A stretch of 64,000 nucleotides of DNA, taken from positions 62,001 through 126,000 of the forward strand of contig JAFQSP010000003.1 in the NCBI GenBank assembly GCA_017409475.1. Direction: 5' to 3'. Positions 8,122 to 17,333 of the stretch are shown in pieces. Every line of letters starts with the position of its first letter. The stretch's first letter is position 1. This stretch comes from Clostridia bacterium (GTDB lineage Bacteria > Bacillota > Clostridia > Oscillospirales > Acutalibacteraceae). Made by a program: the position numbers and the translations under genes. Below the pieces are notes generated by a model. That model was not told the origin of the DNA. It was given only the letters and a program-made list of their open reading frames with translations, and ran no database searches.

Positions 8122-8966
8122 TTGTTTAAAAAGAGAACGCCGAGGGTTCCCGGACCGCAGTGGGCGGAAATGGTGCAGCCGGCGGTGGCTTCGATTACCT
8201 CGTCAAAGTAGTTTAGGCTTTTTATATAATCATAAACCGATTTTGCTGGCACAGAGCCGTATTCCATTGTGTGTGTAACAAAGCAGCGGCTTTTATCAAT
8301 GTTTTCAAGGTTTTCGAGTCTGTTTTTTGTATATTCGATGAGAACGTCGCTGTATTTTCCTCTGTATTTTTTAGCAACGTCCATTTTACCGTCGTGAACC
8401 TCGATACAAGGCTTAAGCTTTAAAAGATTAGCTCCCAGCATAGCAACCGCCGAGCATCTTCCGCCCTTATGGAGATAGAGAAGGGTGTCGATAACAAACG
8501 AAGCGTTTACTTTATCTGTGCTTTCGATCATTTTGTTATATATGCTTTCTGCGTCTTGACCGTTTTGTGCCATTTCGGCTGCCCATAAAACGAGAAGTGC
8601 GATACCTGTCGAAAGGTTTCGGCTATCGATTACATATACGTTTTCAACGTCCTCGGCAGCCATTTTTGCATTATTACACATGGATGACATTTCTGAACTG
8701 AGACAGAAGTGAATAATTATATTTTCATCCTCGACGAGAGGCGTGAAAAAGTCGACATAATCCTGATAATTGATTGCGGCGGTTTTAGGAAGTACACCCG
8801 TTTCATCGTGGTATTTAAAAAGATCGTGGGGCTGAATATCTATTCCGTCGGTGTAAGCCTTATCTCCAAGGATAACCGGACCGTGACATATTTTAATATC
8901 GTATTTTTCAATCAACTCTTTTGGAAGGTCGCAGGTGCTGTCAGCGCTGATAATTACTTTACTCAA
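8118..8966 (-). CDS. DegV family fatty-acid-binding protein
   Basis: DegV proteins bind a long-chain fatty acid, and some (FakB) present it to the fatty-acid kinase FakA. This one has the N-terminal IISADSTCDLP motif, the middle CLSSEMSSMCNNAK region, VIDSRNLSTGIA and the C-terminal ISAHCGPGTLGVLFL. I place the start at TTG 8966 (282 aa) because AAGGAGA lies 9 bases before it. The GTG three codons upstream abuts that site. No fakA gene is in the window, so FakB function is not established. A sigma-A promoter precedes it and ymdB follows with a 4-base overlap. Confidence 0.88.
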   Translation of the reverse strand: MSKVIISADSTCDLPKELIEKYDIKICHGPVILGDKAYTDGIDIQPHDLFKYHDETGVLPKTAAINYQDYVDFFTPLVEDENIIIHFCLSSEMSSMCNNAKMAAEDVENVYVIDSRNLSTGIALLVLWAAEMAQNGQDAESIYNKMIESTDKVNASFVIDTLLYLHKGGRCSAVAMLGANLLKLKPCIEVHDGKMDVAKKYRGKYSDVLIEYTKNRLENLENIDKSRCFVTHTMEYGSVPAKSVYDYIKSLNYFDEVIEATAGCTISAHCGPGTLGVLFLNK

Positions 8967-8998
8967 ATCTAACACTCTCCTTAATATATATCTCTATA

Positions 8999-9027
8999 AT
9001 TATACGTAATTCTAGTCATTATTTCAA
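8999..9027 (-). promoter_or_regulatory. Sigma-A promoter of degV-ymdB
   Basis: TTGAAA (9022-9027, minus strand), a 17-base spacer and a perfect TATAAT (8999-9004), 33 bases before the TTG start of degV. Confidence 0.7.
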
Positions 9028-9221
9028 CACTTATTTAAAATTGGCTTATATTTCAGTAGAATAATTCTAAAAAATTAATAACATTTATAACACCTACCTG
9101 TATTTCAATATATTTCATATTTTGTATATATTGGCTTTGAATAGCATTATAAGTTAATGAAATTATAAAATTTTTAAACAAAGTGCACAAATTTAAATTA
9201 AAAATAAGTTATAATGAATAC

Positions 9222-9250
9222 TTGAAATTTAAATAGTGATGTAATATCAT
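9222..9250 (+). promoter_or_regulatory. Possible promoter of the glgP operon
   Basis: TTGAAA (9222-9227), 17 bases, then TATCAT (9245-9250). It is the best-spaced pair in the region and leaves a leader of about 50 bases. Confidence 0.42.
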
Positions 9251-9305
9251 ATATTTAGTATTATTTTATCTTTAACAATTGTTGTTATGGGGGAATAAAT
9301 TTATT

Positions 9306-11711
9306 ATGACAAAGTATACTACAAAAAAGATACAAGAACTTATTGAAGCAAAGTTATCGCACAATTTTGGAGTAAATCCGTCGGTAGCTTCTAATGATGT
9401 TTTTTATAAGGCATGCGTCCTTGTTATCAAGGATATTATGAAGAAGCAGAGGGAGGAATTTGAAAAGCGCGCAAATGAGCAGGAGACTAAGCAGGTCTTT
9501 TATTTATGTATGGAATTCCTCATGGGTCGTTCATTTAAAAATGCGCTTTATAATCTCAATCTCGAAAGTACCTTTAAAAAGGCGCTTTCAAACATGGGAG
9601 CAAAGCTCGAAAAATTATATGAGCTTGAACCTGATGCAGGTTTAGGAAATGGCGGTCTTGGTCGTCTTGCTGCTTGTATACTCGACGGACTCGCAAACGG
9701 CGAATATTTTTCTATGGGATATTCAATTCGCTATGAATACGGTATCTTCCGTCAGAAGCTTGTCGAAGGTTGGCAGGCGGAAACACCTGATTTCTGGCTT
9801 CCGGGTGGCGAAGTTTGGTTTGAGAAGCGTCCTGACGAGGCGGTTGAAGTCAGCTTTGACGGCCATGTGAATGAATGGTGGGACGGAAACTATCATCATA
9901 TCGAAAGTCATGGCGCGACAATTGTAAAGGCCGTACCCTACGATATGATGATACCGGGCAAGGATGGCGACGGAGTTGCCGTGCTTCGCCTTTGGGAAGC
10001 TACAAAGCCGGGATTTGATATGGCTCTCTTTAATCAGGGCGACTATTTACGCGCTGTTGAAGAAAACGCTATGGCAGAGGCTATCAGCAAGGTGCTTTAT
10101 CCTGCTGATAACCATTACGAAGGAAAGTCGCTTCGTCTTCGTCAGCAGTATTTCCTTGTTTCTGCTTCAATTCAGGATATAGTACATCGTCATCTTTCAA
10201 AATACGGAACAATGGAGAATTTTGCCGATAAGGTTGCAATTCACATTAACGATACTCATCCGGCTCTTTCTATACCTGAGCTTATGCGTATTTTACTTGA
10301 CGAATGTGGGTATACTTGGGATGAGGCATGGGCGATAGTCACAAAAACTGTCGGCTACACTAACCATACAGTTATGGTCGAGGCTCTCGAATGCTGGAAT
10401 GAGGAGCTGTTTAGACAGCGTTTACCCCGAATTTATCAAATTGTTCAGGAAATCAACCGTCGTTTCCACGGTGAAGTTCTTAGCAAAACGGGAAACTGGG
10501 ATTTGGCTAACCGTACCGCGATTATTGATAATAAAATCATTCGCATGGCAAATCTTTCGGTTGCAGGCTCGTATTCGGTAAATGGTGTTTCACGTCTCCA
10601 CAGCGATATTTTAAAGGAGTCGGTTTTCCACGATTTCTATACTTTAACCCCCGAAAAGTTCTGTAACGTAACTAACGGTATTGCTCACAGACGTTGGCTC
10701 TGTCAGGCTAACCCCGAGCTTACCGCTATGATTAAGGAACTTATCGGTGACGGGTTTGTAAAGAATGCTGCCGAGCTTGAAGGACTCATGAACTTTACCG
10801 AGGATAAGAATGTTCTTTCACGTCTTGCTGATATTAAGAGAAATAATAAGCAGCGTTTTGTTGATTATATTAAATCACAGGGACATACTGATATCAATGT
10901 TGATTCAATCTTCGACGTTCAGGTAAAGCGCCTTCACGAGTATAAGCGTCAGCAAATGAATGCACTGCACATTCTCACCGAATATCTGTATATCAAGAAT
11001 AATCCTAATGCACCCTTTACACCAAAAACATACATTTTTGGCGCAAAGGCTGCTCCCGGCTACTATGTAGCAAAGCAGATTATCCAAATGATATACAAGA
11101 TTTCAAAGATGATTGATAATGACCCCGATATGAAGGGCAAGTTAAAGGTAGTATATATCGAGGATTATCGCGTAACAATGGCCGAGCTTCTGATGCCTGC
11201 TGCCGAAATAAGTGAACAGATTTCATTAGCAGGAACAGAGGCATCGGGAACAGGTAATATGAAATTCATGCTTAACGGCGCAATTACCCTCGGCACAGAG
11301 GACGGCGCAAACGTTGAAATTCATGAGGCTGTCGGTGATGATAATATTATCATCTTCGGTATGGAGGCTCACGAGGTTGACCGTCTTAAAGCTAACGGCT
11401 ATAATCCGATGAATTACTACAACAATAATCCTCAGCTTCGCGAGGTTGTTGACCTTATCGGACGCGGAATTGACGGAATGTCCTTTGATAATATCAAGCA
11501 TATTCTTCTTTCGTCCGATACCTATATGGCCTTTGCCGACTATGCTGATTATTGCAATGCTCATCAGCGTGCATACGACCTCTATGCTAATAAGGAAGCA
11601 TGGAATAAGGCATCTCTCGTTAATATTGCAAAATCGGGCAGATTTGCTATTGACCGCCTTATTGACGATTATGCCAATACTATTTGGAATCTTAAAAGGG
11701 TTGAAAAATAA
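9306..11711 (+). CDS. glgP: Glycogen/maltodextrin phosphorylase
   Basis: This 801-aa GT35 enzyme uses phosphate to remove terminal glucose units from glycogen or maltodextrin as glucose 1-phosphate. The N-terminal half shows FYLCMEFLMGRSF and GLGNGGLGRLAACILDG. The C-terminal half has the EASGTGNMKFMLNGA segment that carries the PLP-binding lysine, followed by LGTEDGANVEI. Length is close to E. coli GlgP (815 aa). I use ATG 9306, which has GGGGGAA ten bases upstream. The in-frame TTG at 9279 lies before that site and has no Shine-Dalgarno of its own. The stop overlaps the start of the GH13 gene (TAATG), so the two are translationally coupled for storage-polysaccharide breakdown. Confidence 0.96.
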   Translation: MTKYTTKKIQELIEAKLSHNFGVNPSVASNDVFYKACVLVIKDIMKKQREEFEKRANEQETKQVFYLCMEFLMGRSFKNALYNLNLESTFKKALSNMGAKLEKLYELEPDAGLGNGGLGRLAACILDGLANGEYFSMGYSIRYEYGIFRQKLVEGWQAETPDFWLPGGEVWFEKRPDEAVEVSFDGHVNEWWDGNYHHIESHGATIVKAVPYDMMIPGKDGDGVAVLRLWEATKPGFDMALFNQGDYLRAVEENAMAEAISKVLYPADNHYEGKSLRLRQQYFLVSASIQDIVHRHLSKYGTMENFADKVAIHINDTHPALSIPELMRILLDECGYTWDEAWAIVTKTVGYTNHTVMVEALECWNEELFRQRLPRIYQIVQEINRRFHGEVLSKTGNWDLANRTAIIDNKIIRMANLSVAGSYSVNGVSRLHSDILKESVFHDFYTLTPEKFCNVTNGIAHRRWLCQANPELTAMIKELIGDGFVKNAAELEGLMNFTEDKNVLSRLADIKRNNKQRFVDYIKSQGHTDINVDSIFDVQVKRLHEYKRQQMNALHILTEYLYIKNNPNAPFTPKTYIFGAKAAPGYYVAKQIIQMIYKISKMIDNDPDMKGKLKVVYIEDYRVTMAELLMPAAEISEQISLAGTEASGTGNMKFMLNGAITLGTEDGANVEIHEAVGDDNIIIFGMEAHEVDRLKANGYNPMNYYNNNPQLREVVDLIGRGIDGMSFDNIKHILLSSDTYMAFADYADYCNAHQRAYDLYANKEAWNKASLVNIAKSGRFAIDRLIDDYANTIWNLKRVEK

Positions 11712-13558
11712 TGCATATTTTTTGCAGCCGAGATAAAAAGTATAAATCAAAGCTCTCTCCGATTACCGTCGGGGAGAGCTTGAATTTGTCTATTATTTTG
11801 CACGATAATTATTATCCGTGCAACGTTCATCTTGTAATCAGGCGTGATGGCTGTGATGATCAGTATATCGAAATGTACCCGTGTGAAAGGGTCTATGATT
11901 GCTATACTATGTATTCGGTAACATATTCGACCGATACGGCGGGACTTTATTGGTATCATTTTGAATTTGATGGCAATTTCAAACGAAATAGGGTATTTAA
12001 CGTTGGGCACTCGGTTGGTGAGGTTACCGACAAGGGTAGCGAATATCAGCTTACGGTGTATAATGCCGATTATACTACTCCTGACGATTTTAAGCAGGGT
12101 GTATTTTATCAGATTTTTCCCGACCGATTCTATAATTCAGGTGATGATAAGGGTGAATTACCTTATGGGCGTTACCTTGTAACCGATTGGTCGGAAAAGC
12201 CTGTTTGGAAACAGGATAAAGTTTTTCCCGAAATCGGCCAGGACTATTTTGGCGGCGATTTAAAGGGCATTGAGCAAAAATTGCTATATTTGAAATCGCT
12301 TGGTGTGACAATAATATATCTCAACCCGATTTTTGAGGCTCACTCAAATCATCGTTACAATACCGCCGATTATTTTAAAATTGACCCGTCACTCGGAACT
12401 GAAGCCGACTTTGTTTCACTTTGCAAAAAAGCAAAGAAGATGGGAATAAAAATAATTCTCGATGGTGTTTTCAGCCATACGGGAGATGACAGTATTTATT
12501 TTAACCGTTATGGCCGATATGGTAATTCCGGTGCTTATAATGACCGAGATAGTGAATATTTTAGCTGGTTTAACTTTATCAACTGGCCTGATAAATGCCA
12601 TTCTTGGTGGGGGGTTAAAACCTTACCGGAGCTTAATGAAACCGAGCCGAGCTATATGGATTTCATTTGCGGCAAAAATGGCGTTTTGCGCTATTGGATG
12701 AAAAGGGGAGCATCCGGCTGGCGTCTCGACGTTGCTGATGAATTGCCGGATGTATTTCTTGATGAAATACGCTGTACAATAAAGAGCGAAAATCCCGATG
12801 CCTTGCTTATTGGCGAGGTGTGGGAAGACGCAAGCAATAAAATCAGCGGCGGGGGAAGACGGCGCTTTTTACTTGGAAATCAGCTCGATTCAGTTATGAA
12901 TTATCCATTCCGTAGCGCAATAATCGATTTTGTCACAGGTGGAGACGGCTTTGATTTTATCGACAGAGTTTTGACGGTAATTGAGAATTATCCAAAGCCG
13001 TCGTTGGATACGCTTATGAATAATATCGGAACTCATGATACCGAGCGAATTATTACCGCACTTGGAGCCGAAAATATGCCGTCAACCCGTGCTGAGCAGG
13101 CTGAATTTATCATGACGGACGAAATGTTTTCACGTGGAAAGAAACTGTCAAAAATAGCGGCAGTGCTTCAATATACATTACCTGGAATTCCATGCCTTTA
13201 TTACGGCGACGAAGCAGGAATGTATGGCTGTCGCGACCCCTTTAACCGAGGAGGATATCCTTGGGGAAAAGAAGACACCGAGCTTATTGAGTTTTATAAA
13301 AAACTCGGTTCATTACGTGCGAAAAATGTTGCCTTTGACGGTGGCGAATTCAACATTACCTTTAGCGGACTGGGTTATGTGGTATTTACTCGTGAAAAGG
13401 GTGATAACAAGGTTCTGGTTGCCGTTAATCGCTGGTATGAGGAAGAAAAAATGGAGCTTCCTGACGAATGGAAAAATGCAGAAATATTTATGGGCAACAT
13501 TGTGGATGACCGCTTAATTATAAAACCGTTTGGAGCATCAATTTTAATAAAAAAATAA
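11711..13558 (+). CDS. GH13 alpha-amylase family protein (neopullulanase/cyclomaltodextrinase-like)
   Basis: This 615-aa cytoplasmic enzyme has no signal peptide. Residues 1-120 form an N-terminal beta domain like that of maltogenic amylases. The barrel carries the four GH13 regions: DGVFSHTGDD (251-260), GWRLDVADE with nucleophile D340, GEVWED with acid/base E369, and IGTHDTER with D443. Together with GlgP it would trim alpha-1,4 and possibly alpha-1,6 linked glucans or small maltodextrins. Its ATG overlaps the glgP stop by one base. A strong hairpin (11750-11781) lies in its first codons. Specificity (neopullulanase, maltogenic amylase, debranching) cannot be read from sequence alone. A weak AT-rich hairpin follows the stop at about 13558-13581. 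Confidence 0.87.
   Translation: MHIFCSRDKKYKSKLSPITVGESLNLSIILHDNYYPCNVHLVIRRDGCDDQYIEMYPCERVYDCYTMYSVTYSTDTAGLYWYHFEFDGNFKRNRVFNVGHSVGEVTDKGSEYQLTVYNADYTTPDDFKQGVFYQIFPDRFYNSGDDKGELPYGRYLVTDWSEKPVWKQDKVFPEIGQDYFGGDLKGIEQKLLYLKSLGVTIIYLNPIFEAHSNHRYNTADYFKIDPSLGTEADFVSLCKKAKKMGIKIILDGVFSHTGDDSIYFNRYGRYGNSGAYNDRDSEYFSWFNFINWPDKCHSWWGVKTLPELNETEPSYMDFICGKNGVLRYWMKRGASGWRLDVADELPDVFLDEIRCTIKSENPDALLIGEVWEDASNKISGGGRRRFLLGNQLDSVMNYPFRSAIIDFVTGGDGFDFIDRVLTVIENYPKPSLDTLMNNIGTHDTERIITALGAENMPSTRAEQAEFIMTDEMFSRGKKLSKIAAVLQYTLPGIPCLYYGDEAGMYGCRDPFNRGGYPWGKEDTELIEFYKKLGSLRAKNVAFDGGEFNITFSGLGYVVFTREKGDNKVLVAVNRWYEEEKMELPDEWKNAEIFMGNIVDDRLIIKPFGASILIKK
11750..11781 (+). promoter_or_regulatory. Stable intragenic hairpin near the start of the GH13 gene
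   Basis: A 13-bp stem with one G-T wobble (arms about 11750-11762 and 11769-11781) and a 6-base loop starts 40 bases into the GH13 coding sequence. No T-run follows, so it is not a classic terminator. It could stabilise the message or modulate coupling with glgP. Confidence 0.5.
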
Positions 13559-13655
13559 AAAAACTGAATAAAAAGTTTTTTGTCGGGAAAACTGTTTATG
13601 AAACTTAAAGTAACCGAATCAATAGCGGTTATTAAATAAGGAGTTGAAAAAACAG

Positions 13656-13868
13656 ATGCTTGACAAAACTGCTTTAACATTAGCTATCATTGGTGCTCTT
13701 AACTGGGGCAGTATCGGCCTTTTCCGATTTGATTTAGTTGCGTGGATTTTTGGCGGCCAAACCTCAATTATTAGCCGTATTATTTACACATTGGTAGCTT
13801 TGGCGGGTGTATGGTGCATTTCTCTCTTATTCAGAGATATCGAGCCCGTCGAAACAATTGAAAAATAA
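13656..13868 (+). CDS. DUF378 family small membrane protein
   Basis: This 70-aa protein has two membrane segments and the DUF378 pattern ALTLAIIGALNWGSIGLF at the start, followed by a second helix ending in LFRDIEP. The function of the family is unknown, and members are common in Firmicutes. ATG 13656 is preceded by AAGGAG at 13638-13643 (12-base spacer). The upstream TTG at 13644 directly abuts that site and is rejected. It stands alone between the glycogen operon and a convergent deacetylase and ends at a bidirectional terminator. Confidence 0.85.
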   Translation: MLDKTALTLAIIGALNWGSIGLFRFDLVAWIFGGQTSIISRIIYTLVALAGVWCISLLFRDIEPVETIEK

Positions 13869-13880
13869 CCCATAAAAAGT

Positions 13881-13919
13881 AAAAAAACGAGTTGATTTTA
13901 AAAATCAGCTCGTTTTTTT
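13881..13919. terminator. Bidirectional terminator between the DUF378 gene and the deacetylase gene
   Basis: A 12-bp stem with one wobble (ACGAG...TGATTT and its complement) is flanked by seven A on the left and seven T on the right, so it can stop transcription from both sides. Confidence 0.85.
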
Positions 13920-13943
13920 GTAAATATTATTAATACGTTTTAA

Positions 13944-14984
13944 TTAGCCGCGACTATATATTTTTCCGGGTTTGATTTTTGATTTACCGATAAGTTCTGT
14001 TACTGTAACGAATCTAAATCCATCTTTGTAAAGCTTGTCTGCGGCCTTACAAAATGCTTCATAAGAATTTTCATAAATTTCGTGCATTAGAATAATGTCG
14101 CCGTTTTTAACATTTTTTATGGTGTTATTATAAATGGTATTGATTTTATCTGATGAGCCGGCTGGCTTTTTATATCGCCAGTCATTCGAATCAACATTCC
14201 ATTTGATTACAGCGTATGGGCATGAGGCAGCACGGCTGGATGTAATACTTCCTCCGACGGGACGCATTAGAGTAATGTTATAATCGGGTAAATATTTGTG
14301 AATAGCGTTGGCTGTTTTCGAAAGTTCGCTCTTATAAGTTGATTCGCTGCAGCTACCGTATTTATATTTATGAGTATATGCATGAATGCCGATTTCATTT
14401 CCTTTTTGTACGGCGTATTGAATCGCGGCACCGTTCTTACTGTTAAGAAGATTTCCTATTACAAAGAAGGTACCTCTTCCGTTATATGAAGCAAGCTTAT
14501 CAACAATTTTTTTGGTATATGTTGAGCTTGGTCCGTCGTCAAATGTAAAAGCAACATATTTGATTTTGCCTGAATTTCCGCTGGGAGTTGACTGAGTATC
14601 TGTTGAATCTTCAATTGATGAACTTTCAGGCGAAGATACTTCTACCGATGAGCTTTCATTTGACAAATCCTCCGATGATGAATCAGTAACTGACGATTCT
14701 TCAACAGACGGTTTTTTAGAGCTTACATTATTGTGTGATGAGGTTTCTTTTTTTGACTCGGTTGAAGATGATTTACTATTATTATTCGCACTTGAATCTA
14801 AATCGCTGGTGCTTGATTCATTATCGCTCGAAACAGTTAAGGCATTATTTGATTCGTTTTCAATAGTAATATTTGAAACATCAGTGTTTGATTGTTTATT
14901 ATTATCAGGTATAGCAACCCAAATGCCAACACCTATGATAATAGCAAGCAATATGCTTAATGCTACAACAATTCTTTTTTTCAT
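13944..14984 (-). CDS. Secreted/membrane-anchored polysaccharide deacetylase (NodB domain) with Ser-rich linker
   Basis: The 346-aa protein has one N-terminal membrane helix (residues 4-25), a low-complexity Ser/Glu/Asn linker of about 110 residues (30-140) and a NodB deacetylase domain (141-346). The domain keeps D149-D150 (TFDDGP), the metal histidines H201 and H205 (HAYTH), MRPVGG and the late LMHEIYE motif. It would act on wall or external polysaccharide, most likely deacetylating peptidoglycan GlcNAc or MurNAc. The linker suggests the catalytic domain is held away from the membrane through the wall. It is monocistronic with a possible promoter at 15016-15044. Confidence 0.88.
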   Translation of the reverse strand: MKKRIVVALSILLAIIIGVGIWVAIPDNNKQSNTDVSNITIENESNNALTVSSDNESSTSDLDSSANNNSKSSSTESKKETSSHNNVSSKKPSVEESSVTDSSSEDLSNESSSVEVSSPESSSIEDSTDTQSTPSGNSGKIKYVAFTFDDGPSSTYTKKIVDKLASYNGRGTFFVIGNLLNSKNGAAIQYAVQKGNEIGIHAYTHKYKYGSCSESTYKSELSKTANAIHKYLPDYNITLMRPVGGSITSSRAASCPYAVIKWNVDSNDWRYKKPAGSSDKINTIYNNTIKNVKNGDIILMHEIYENSYEAFCKAADKLYKDGFRFVTVTELIGKSKIKPGKIYSRG

Positions 14985-15015
14985 CAGAACAGCCCCTAAA
15001 AGTAATTACATTTAC

Positions 15016-15044
15016 ATTGTAACCTATTTTTCGAGCAAAAACAA
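15016..15044 (-). promoter_or_regulatory. Possible promoter of the polysaccharide deacetylase gene
   Basis: TTGTTT (15039-15044, minus strand), 17 bases, TACAAT (15016-15021). The -35 is a weak match and the spacing is ideal. Confidence 0.5.
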
Positions 15045-15095
15045 GCAATAAAACGTTGATTTTCATGGTATTTTTTGTAATATATTAAGATATAA

Positions 15096-15131
15096 AAAAT
15101 GAGCGTTTCAAGAATACTATCTAAAATGCTC
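15096..15131 (-). terminator. Probable terminator downstream of apbE
   Basis: An 8-bp stem with one mismatch and a long loop (about 16 bases) is followed on the minus strand by a run of six T, 8 bases after the apbE stop. Confidence 0.45.
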
Positions 15132-15138
15132 TTTTTTG

Positions 15139-16203
15139 CTATTTTTCAGTACAAAAATCCTTGAATTTGCTTGAATATTTTTGTTGACCGTCGGTGATTA
15201 CCCACATCGCTTCAACGTTTTCGAGGGATTCGATGAGCTTATATCCTTTTTCGTATTCCATGGAAAACAGCGCTGTTGACAAGGCGTCGGCATAGGCTGA
15301 CGATTCGCAAAGCACCGAAATAGACAAATATCTATCGCTTGGCATTAATGTTTCAGGGTCAATAATATGGTGATAATTCTTTCCGTTTACTGTATAAAAT
15401 CGTTGGTACGAGCCGCTTGTTACAAGCGACATATCTTCAATTTCGAGATATTCAATATACGGTTTTTCAATGTTTTCAGTGTCGGGGTTTTCAATTCCAA
15501 CCTTCCATTTTTCGCCGTCTCGGCGGTGACCAACAGATCTAACGTTTCCACCGACATTGAGTAGATACCCGTCCATGCCGTTTTTTTTCATATATTGGGC
15601 TATTTGTTCAACAGCATATCCCTTTGCGACAGCGCCAACGTCGAGCTTCATTTTTGGGTCGGAAATATAAACTGTACTTTTATTCTCGTTGATTATGAGG
15701 TTGTTTATATCGGTATGTTTATAAGCCTCTTTCAAATCATCATATTTTGGCAATTCGGCATTTTCAGGATTATCCAACCCATCTTGGCGATAATTATGCC
15801 AAATTGAAAGAACACTTCCCATAGCGATGTTTAGCCTTCCGTCGCTAAGCGTGTATATTTCTTTAGCAAAGCTCAGCATATCAATAATTTTGTTGTCAAC
15901 CGTTAATTCAGAATGTTTGCCATCATTTACGCTGTTTATTAGACAGAGGTTGTTAATTCCGTCATATCGGTTGTAGATGGTATACAGCTTGTGATATTCT
16001 TCTAAAAGGCTTTTTATTTTATCACAGTTTTTATCAAAGTCTGATTTGCTATTTTCGTATCCGATAATAGTTGTGACAGTATCAAAATATTCAAATGAAT
16101 AGTCGGTGAATTTTTCGTAGTTTACTTGATTTTTACATCCTGTAAAATTAAGCGAAATTACGAATATACATACAACTATTATCAAGCTAATAATTTTTTT
16201 CAT
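15139..16203 (-). CDS. apbE: FAD:protein FMN transferase, lipoprotein
   Basis: ApbE transfers FMN from FAD to a threonine of target proteins outside the membrane, including RnfG and RnfD. The 354-aa protein has a lipoprotein signal (LNFTGC, Cys 23), EYFDTVTTIIGY, then DVGAVAKGYAVEQI, LNVGGNVRSVG, and HHIIDPETLMPSD, all typical ApbE motifs. SAYADALSTALFSM near the C-terminus belongs to the Mg/FAD site region. It lies downstream of the Rnf operon and next to a duplicated lipoprotein gene, from which it is separated by a strong hairpin. Its substrates are probably RnfD and the two-site RnfG encoded 4-6 kb upstream. Confidence 0.94.
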   Translation of the reverse strand: MKKIISLIIVVCIFVISLNFTGCKNQVNYEKFTDYSFEYFDTVTTIIGYENSKSDFDKNCDKIKSLLEEYHKLYTIYNRYDGINNLCLINSVNDGKHSELTVDNKIIDMLSFAKEIYTLSDGRLNIAMGSVLSIWHNYRQDGLDNPENAELPKYDDLKEAYKHTDINNLIINENKSTVYISDPKMKLDVGAVAKGYAVEQIAQYMKKNGMDGYLLNVGGNVRSVGHRRDGEKWKVGIENPDTENIEKPYIEYLEIEDMSLVTSGSYQRFYTVNGKNYHHIIDPETLMPSDRYLSISVLCESSAYADALSTALFSMEYEKGYKLIESLENVEAMWVITDGQQKYSSKFKDFCTEK

Positions 16204-16232
16204 AATATGTCGCCTTTAAAGTAATAAAATTA

Positions 16233-16262
16233 AAAGGGGATTGTTGTCAACAAATCCCCTTT
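16233..16262 (-). terminator. Terminator between the tandem-repeat lipoprotein gene and apbE
   Basis: A G+C-containing stem of about 14 bp with one bulge (AAAGGGGATT paired with AATCCCCTTT, extended by TGTTG/CAACA) lies 12 bases after the lipoprotein stop. It is followed on the minus strand by TTTAATTTTATT. Partial readthrough into apbE is likely because I find no apbE promoter. Confidence 0.75.
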
Positions 16263-16273
16263 GTGTATTCAGT

Positions 16274-17296
16274 TTATACGGCTTTTGAAAGAGCCTTTAC
16301 CATGTCGCCGATATGGATAGTGCAGCCTGCTTTTTGGAGGTCGTCTGAACCATATCCTTTATCATTAGAAAGGGAAGCAATATCGTTTGCGGTCTTTCCA
16401 ACGCAAGCGGCATTGAATGCATCGGCCTGTTCAAACCATTCGAGAACCTTGCCGTCACCGTTGAGGTCGTTTCCGTAGGAAGCCATGCCGTAAGCGGTGC
16501 CTGCGTCCTTCTTTGTTGTGATAGCTGCAGCTTCTGTTGCAGAAACGCCCTTTGTATCAAAAGTAACCTTAGCTGAAAGAGCGTCGGTAGAAACAGCAAC
16601 GATTTTTCCGTCTTTATCTACTGCGGCAGCAACTACGGTTGTGTCAATCTGGTTAGCGCCCTCAGCCTCTTCGGTTGCGTCCTTGCTGCCGGTCTGTGTT
16701 GAAACAACACCAAGTTTAATTGTGCAGTCATTTGTTGATTTTGAATCAGCGGCATTTTTAACTGCGTTTTCGATGGCATAAACAAAGTCAGAAACATAAA
16801 TTGTGCAGCCGGCGTTTACAACTTCATTGGTGCCTTTGTAATCAGAAGCAACCAGTGCCTTAACTTCGTCAATTTTCTTTCCTTCAACGAGAGCGCAGAA
16901 AGCATCGACCTGTTCAAACCATTCCTTTTCGGCATTGGCGTAAGCAACCATACCATAGTCATTGCCTTGTTCGTATTTGGTTCTATATTCGCCGATTTCT
17001 ATAAATTTGCCTTCGGATGTAAATGACATATTGTTATCCATAGCGTCGATTGTACATTTAACGATTTTTCCATCCTTGTCGAGGAGAACAGCGGCAGTGG
17101 TTATAGCAGCTTTTGCGTTTCCGTTTGTGTCGCCGTCAGCGCTTTTTACCGATTCAAGCTTTGCACTGATACCCATACCGAACTTAAGTGTTTCGGCGGT
17201 TTCGGTATTTGTTTCACCCTTGTCAGAGCAGCCGACAAGACAGGTGAGAGAAAATACCATAACGATACTGAGAATTAAGCAAAGTAACTTTTTCAT
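16274..17296 (-). CDS. Extracytoplasmic lipoprotein with two tandem ~161-residue repeats, Rnf/ApbE-linked
   Basis: I do not recognise this family with certainty. The 340-aa protein has a lipoprotein signal (LVGC, Cys 23) and two homologous halves. EWFEQ(V/A)DAF recurs at W126 and W287, and AGCTI(Y/H) at 162 and 323, both exactly 161 residues apart. Each half begins with a VxxDKDGKIV strand like that of FMN-binding domains. The SGATxT flavinylation motif is absent and AGCT stands near the expected place. ATG 17296 is chosen over the upstream in-frame ATG (17335) because AAAGGAGA precedes it. It has its own very good promoter and terminator, suggesting an abundant surface protein. Position between the Rnf operon and apbE suggests a redox or flavin role. 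Confidence 0.7.
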   Translation of the reverse strand: MKKLLCLILSIVMVFSLTCLVGCSDKGETNTETAETLKFGMGISAKLESVKSADGDTNGNAKAAITTAAVLLDKDGKIVKCTIDAMDNNMSFTSEGKFIEIGEYRTKYEQGNDYGMVAYANAEKEWFEQVDAFCALVEGKKIDEVKALVASDYKGTNEVVNAGCTIYVSDFVYAIENAVKNAADSKSTNDCTIKLGVVSTQTGSKDATEEAEGANQIDTTVVAAAVDKDGKIVAVSTDALSAKVTFDTKGVSATEAAAITTKKDAGTAYGMASYGNDLNGDGKVLEWFEQADAFNAACVGKTANDIASLSNDKGYGSDDLQKAGCTIHIGDMVKALSKAV

Positions 17297-17333
17297 AAAT
17301 TTCTCCTTTAATTGTAAATTTTTGGACAGTTTC

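Larger units (their letters stand above)
8967..9305. other. AT-rich divergent intergenic region between degV and glgP
   Basis: These 339 bases hold no credible ORF or structured RNA that I can recognise. They contain the minus-strand promoter of degV near the left edge, and on the plus strand one plausible glgP promoter plus an isolated TATAAT at 9210-9215 with a poor -35. The middle (about 9030-9200) is very A+T rich without clear repeats. Confidence 0.7.

Noticed and set aside
9279-9305. Longer TTG start of glgP
   Set aside because: The GGGGGAA site lies after this TTG and is properly spaced for ATG 9306. The extra nine residues are not typical of GlgP.
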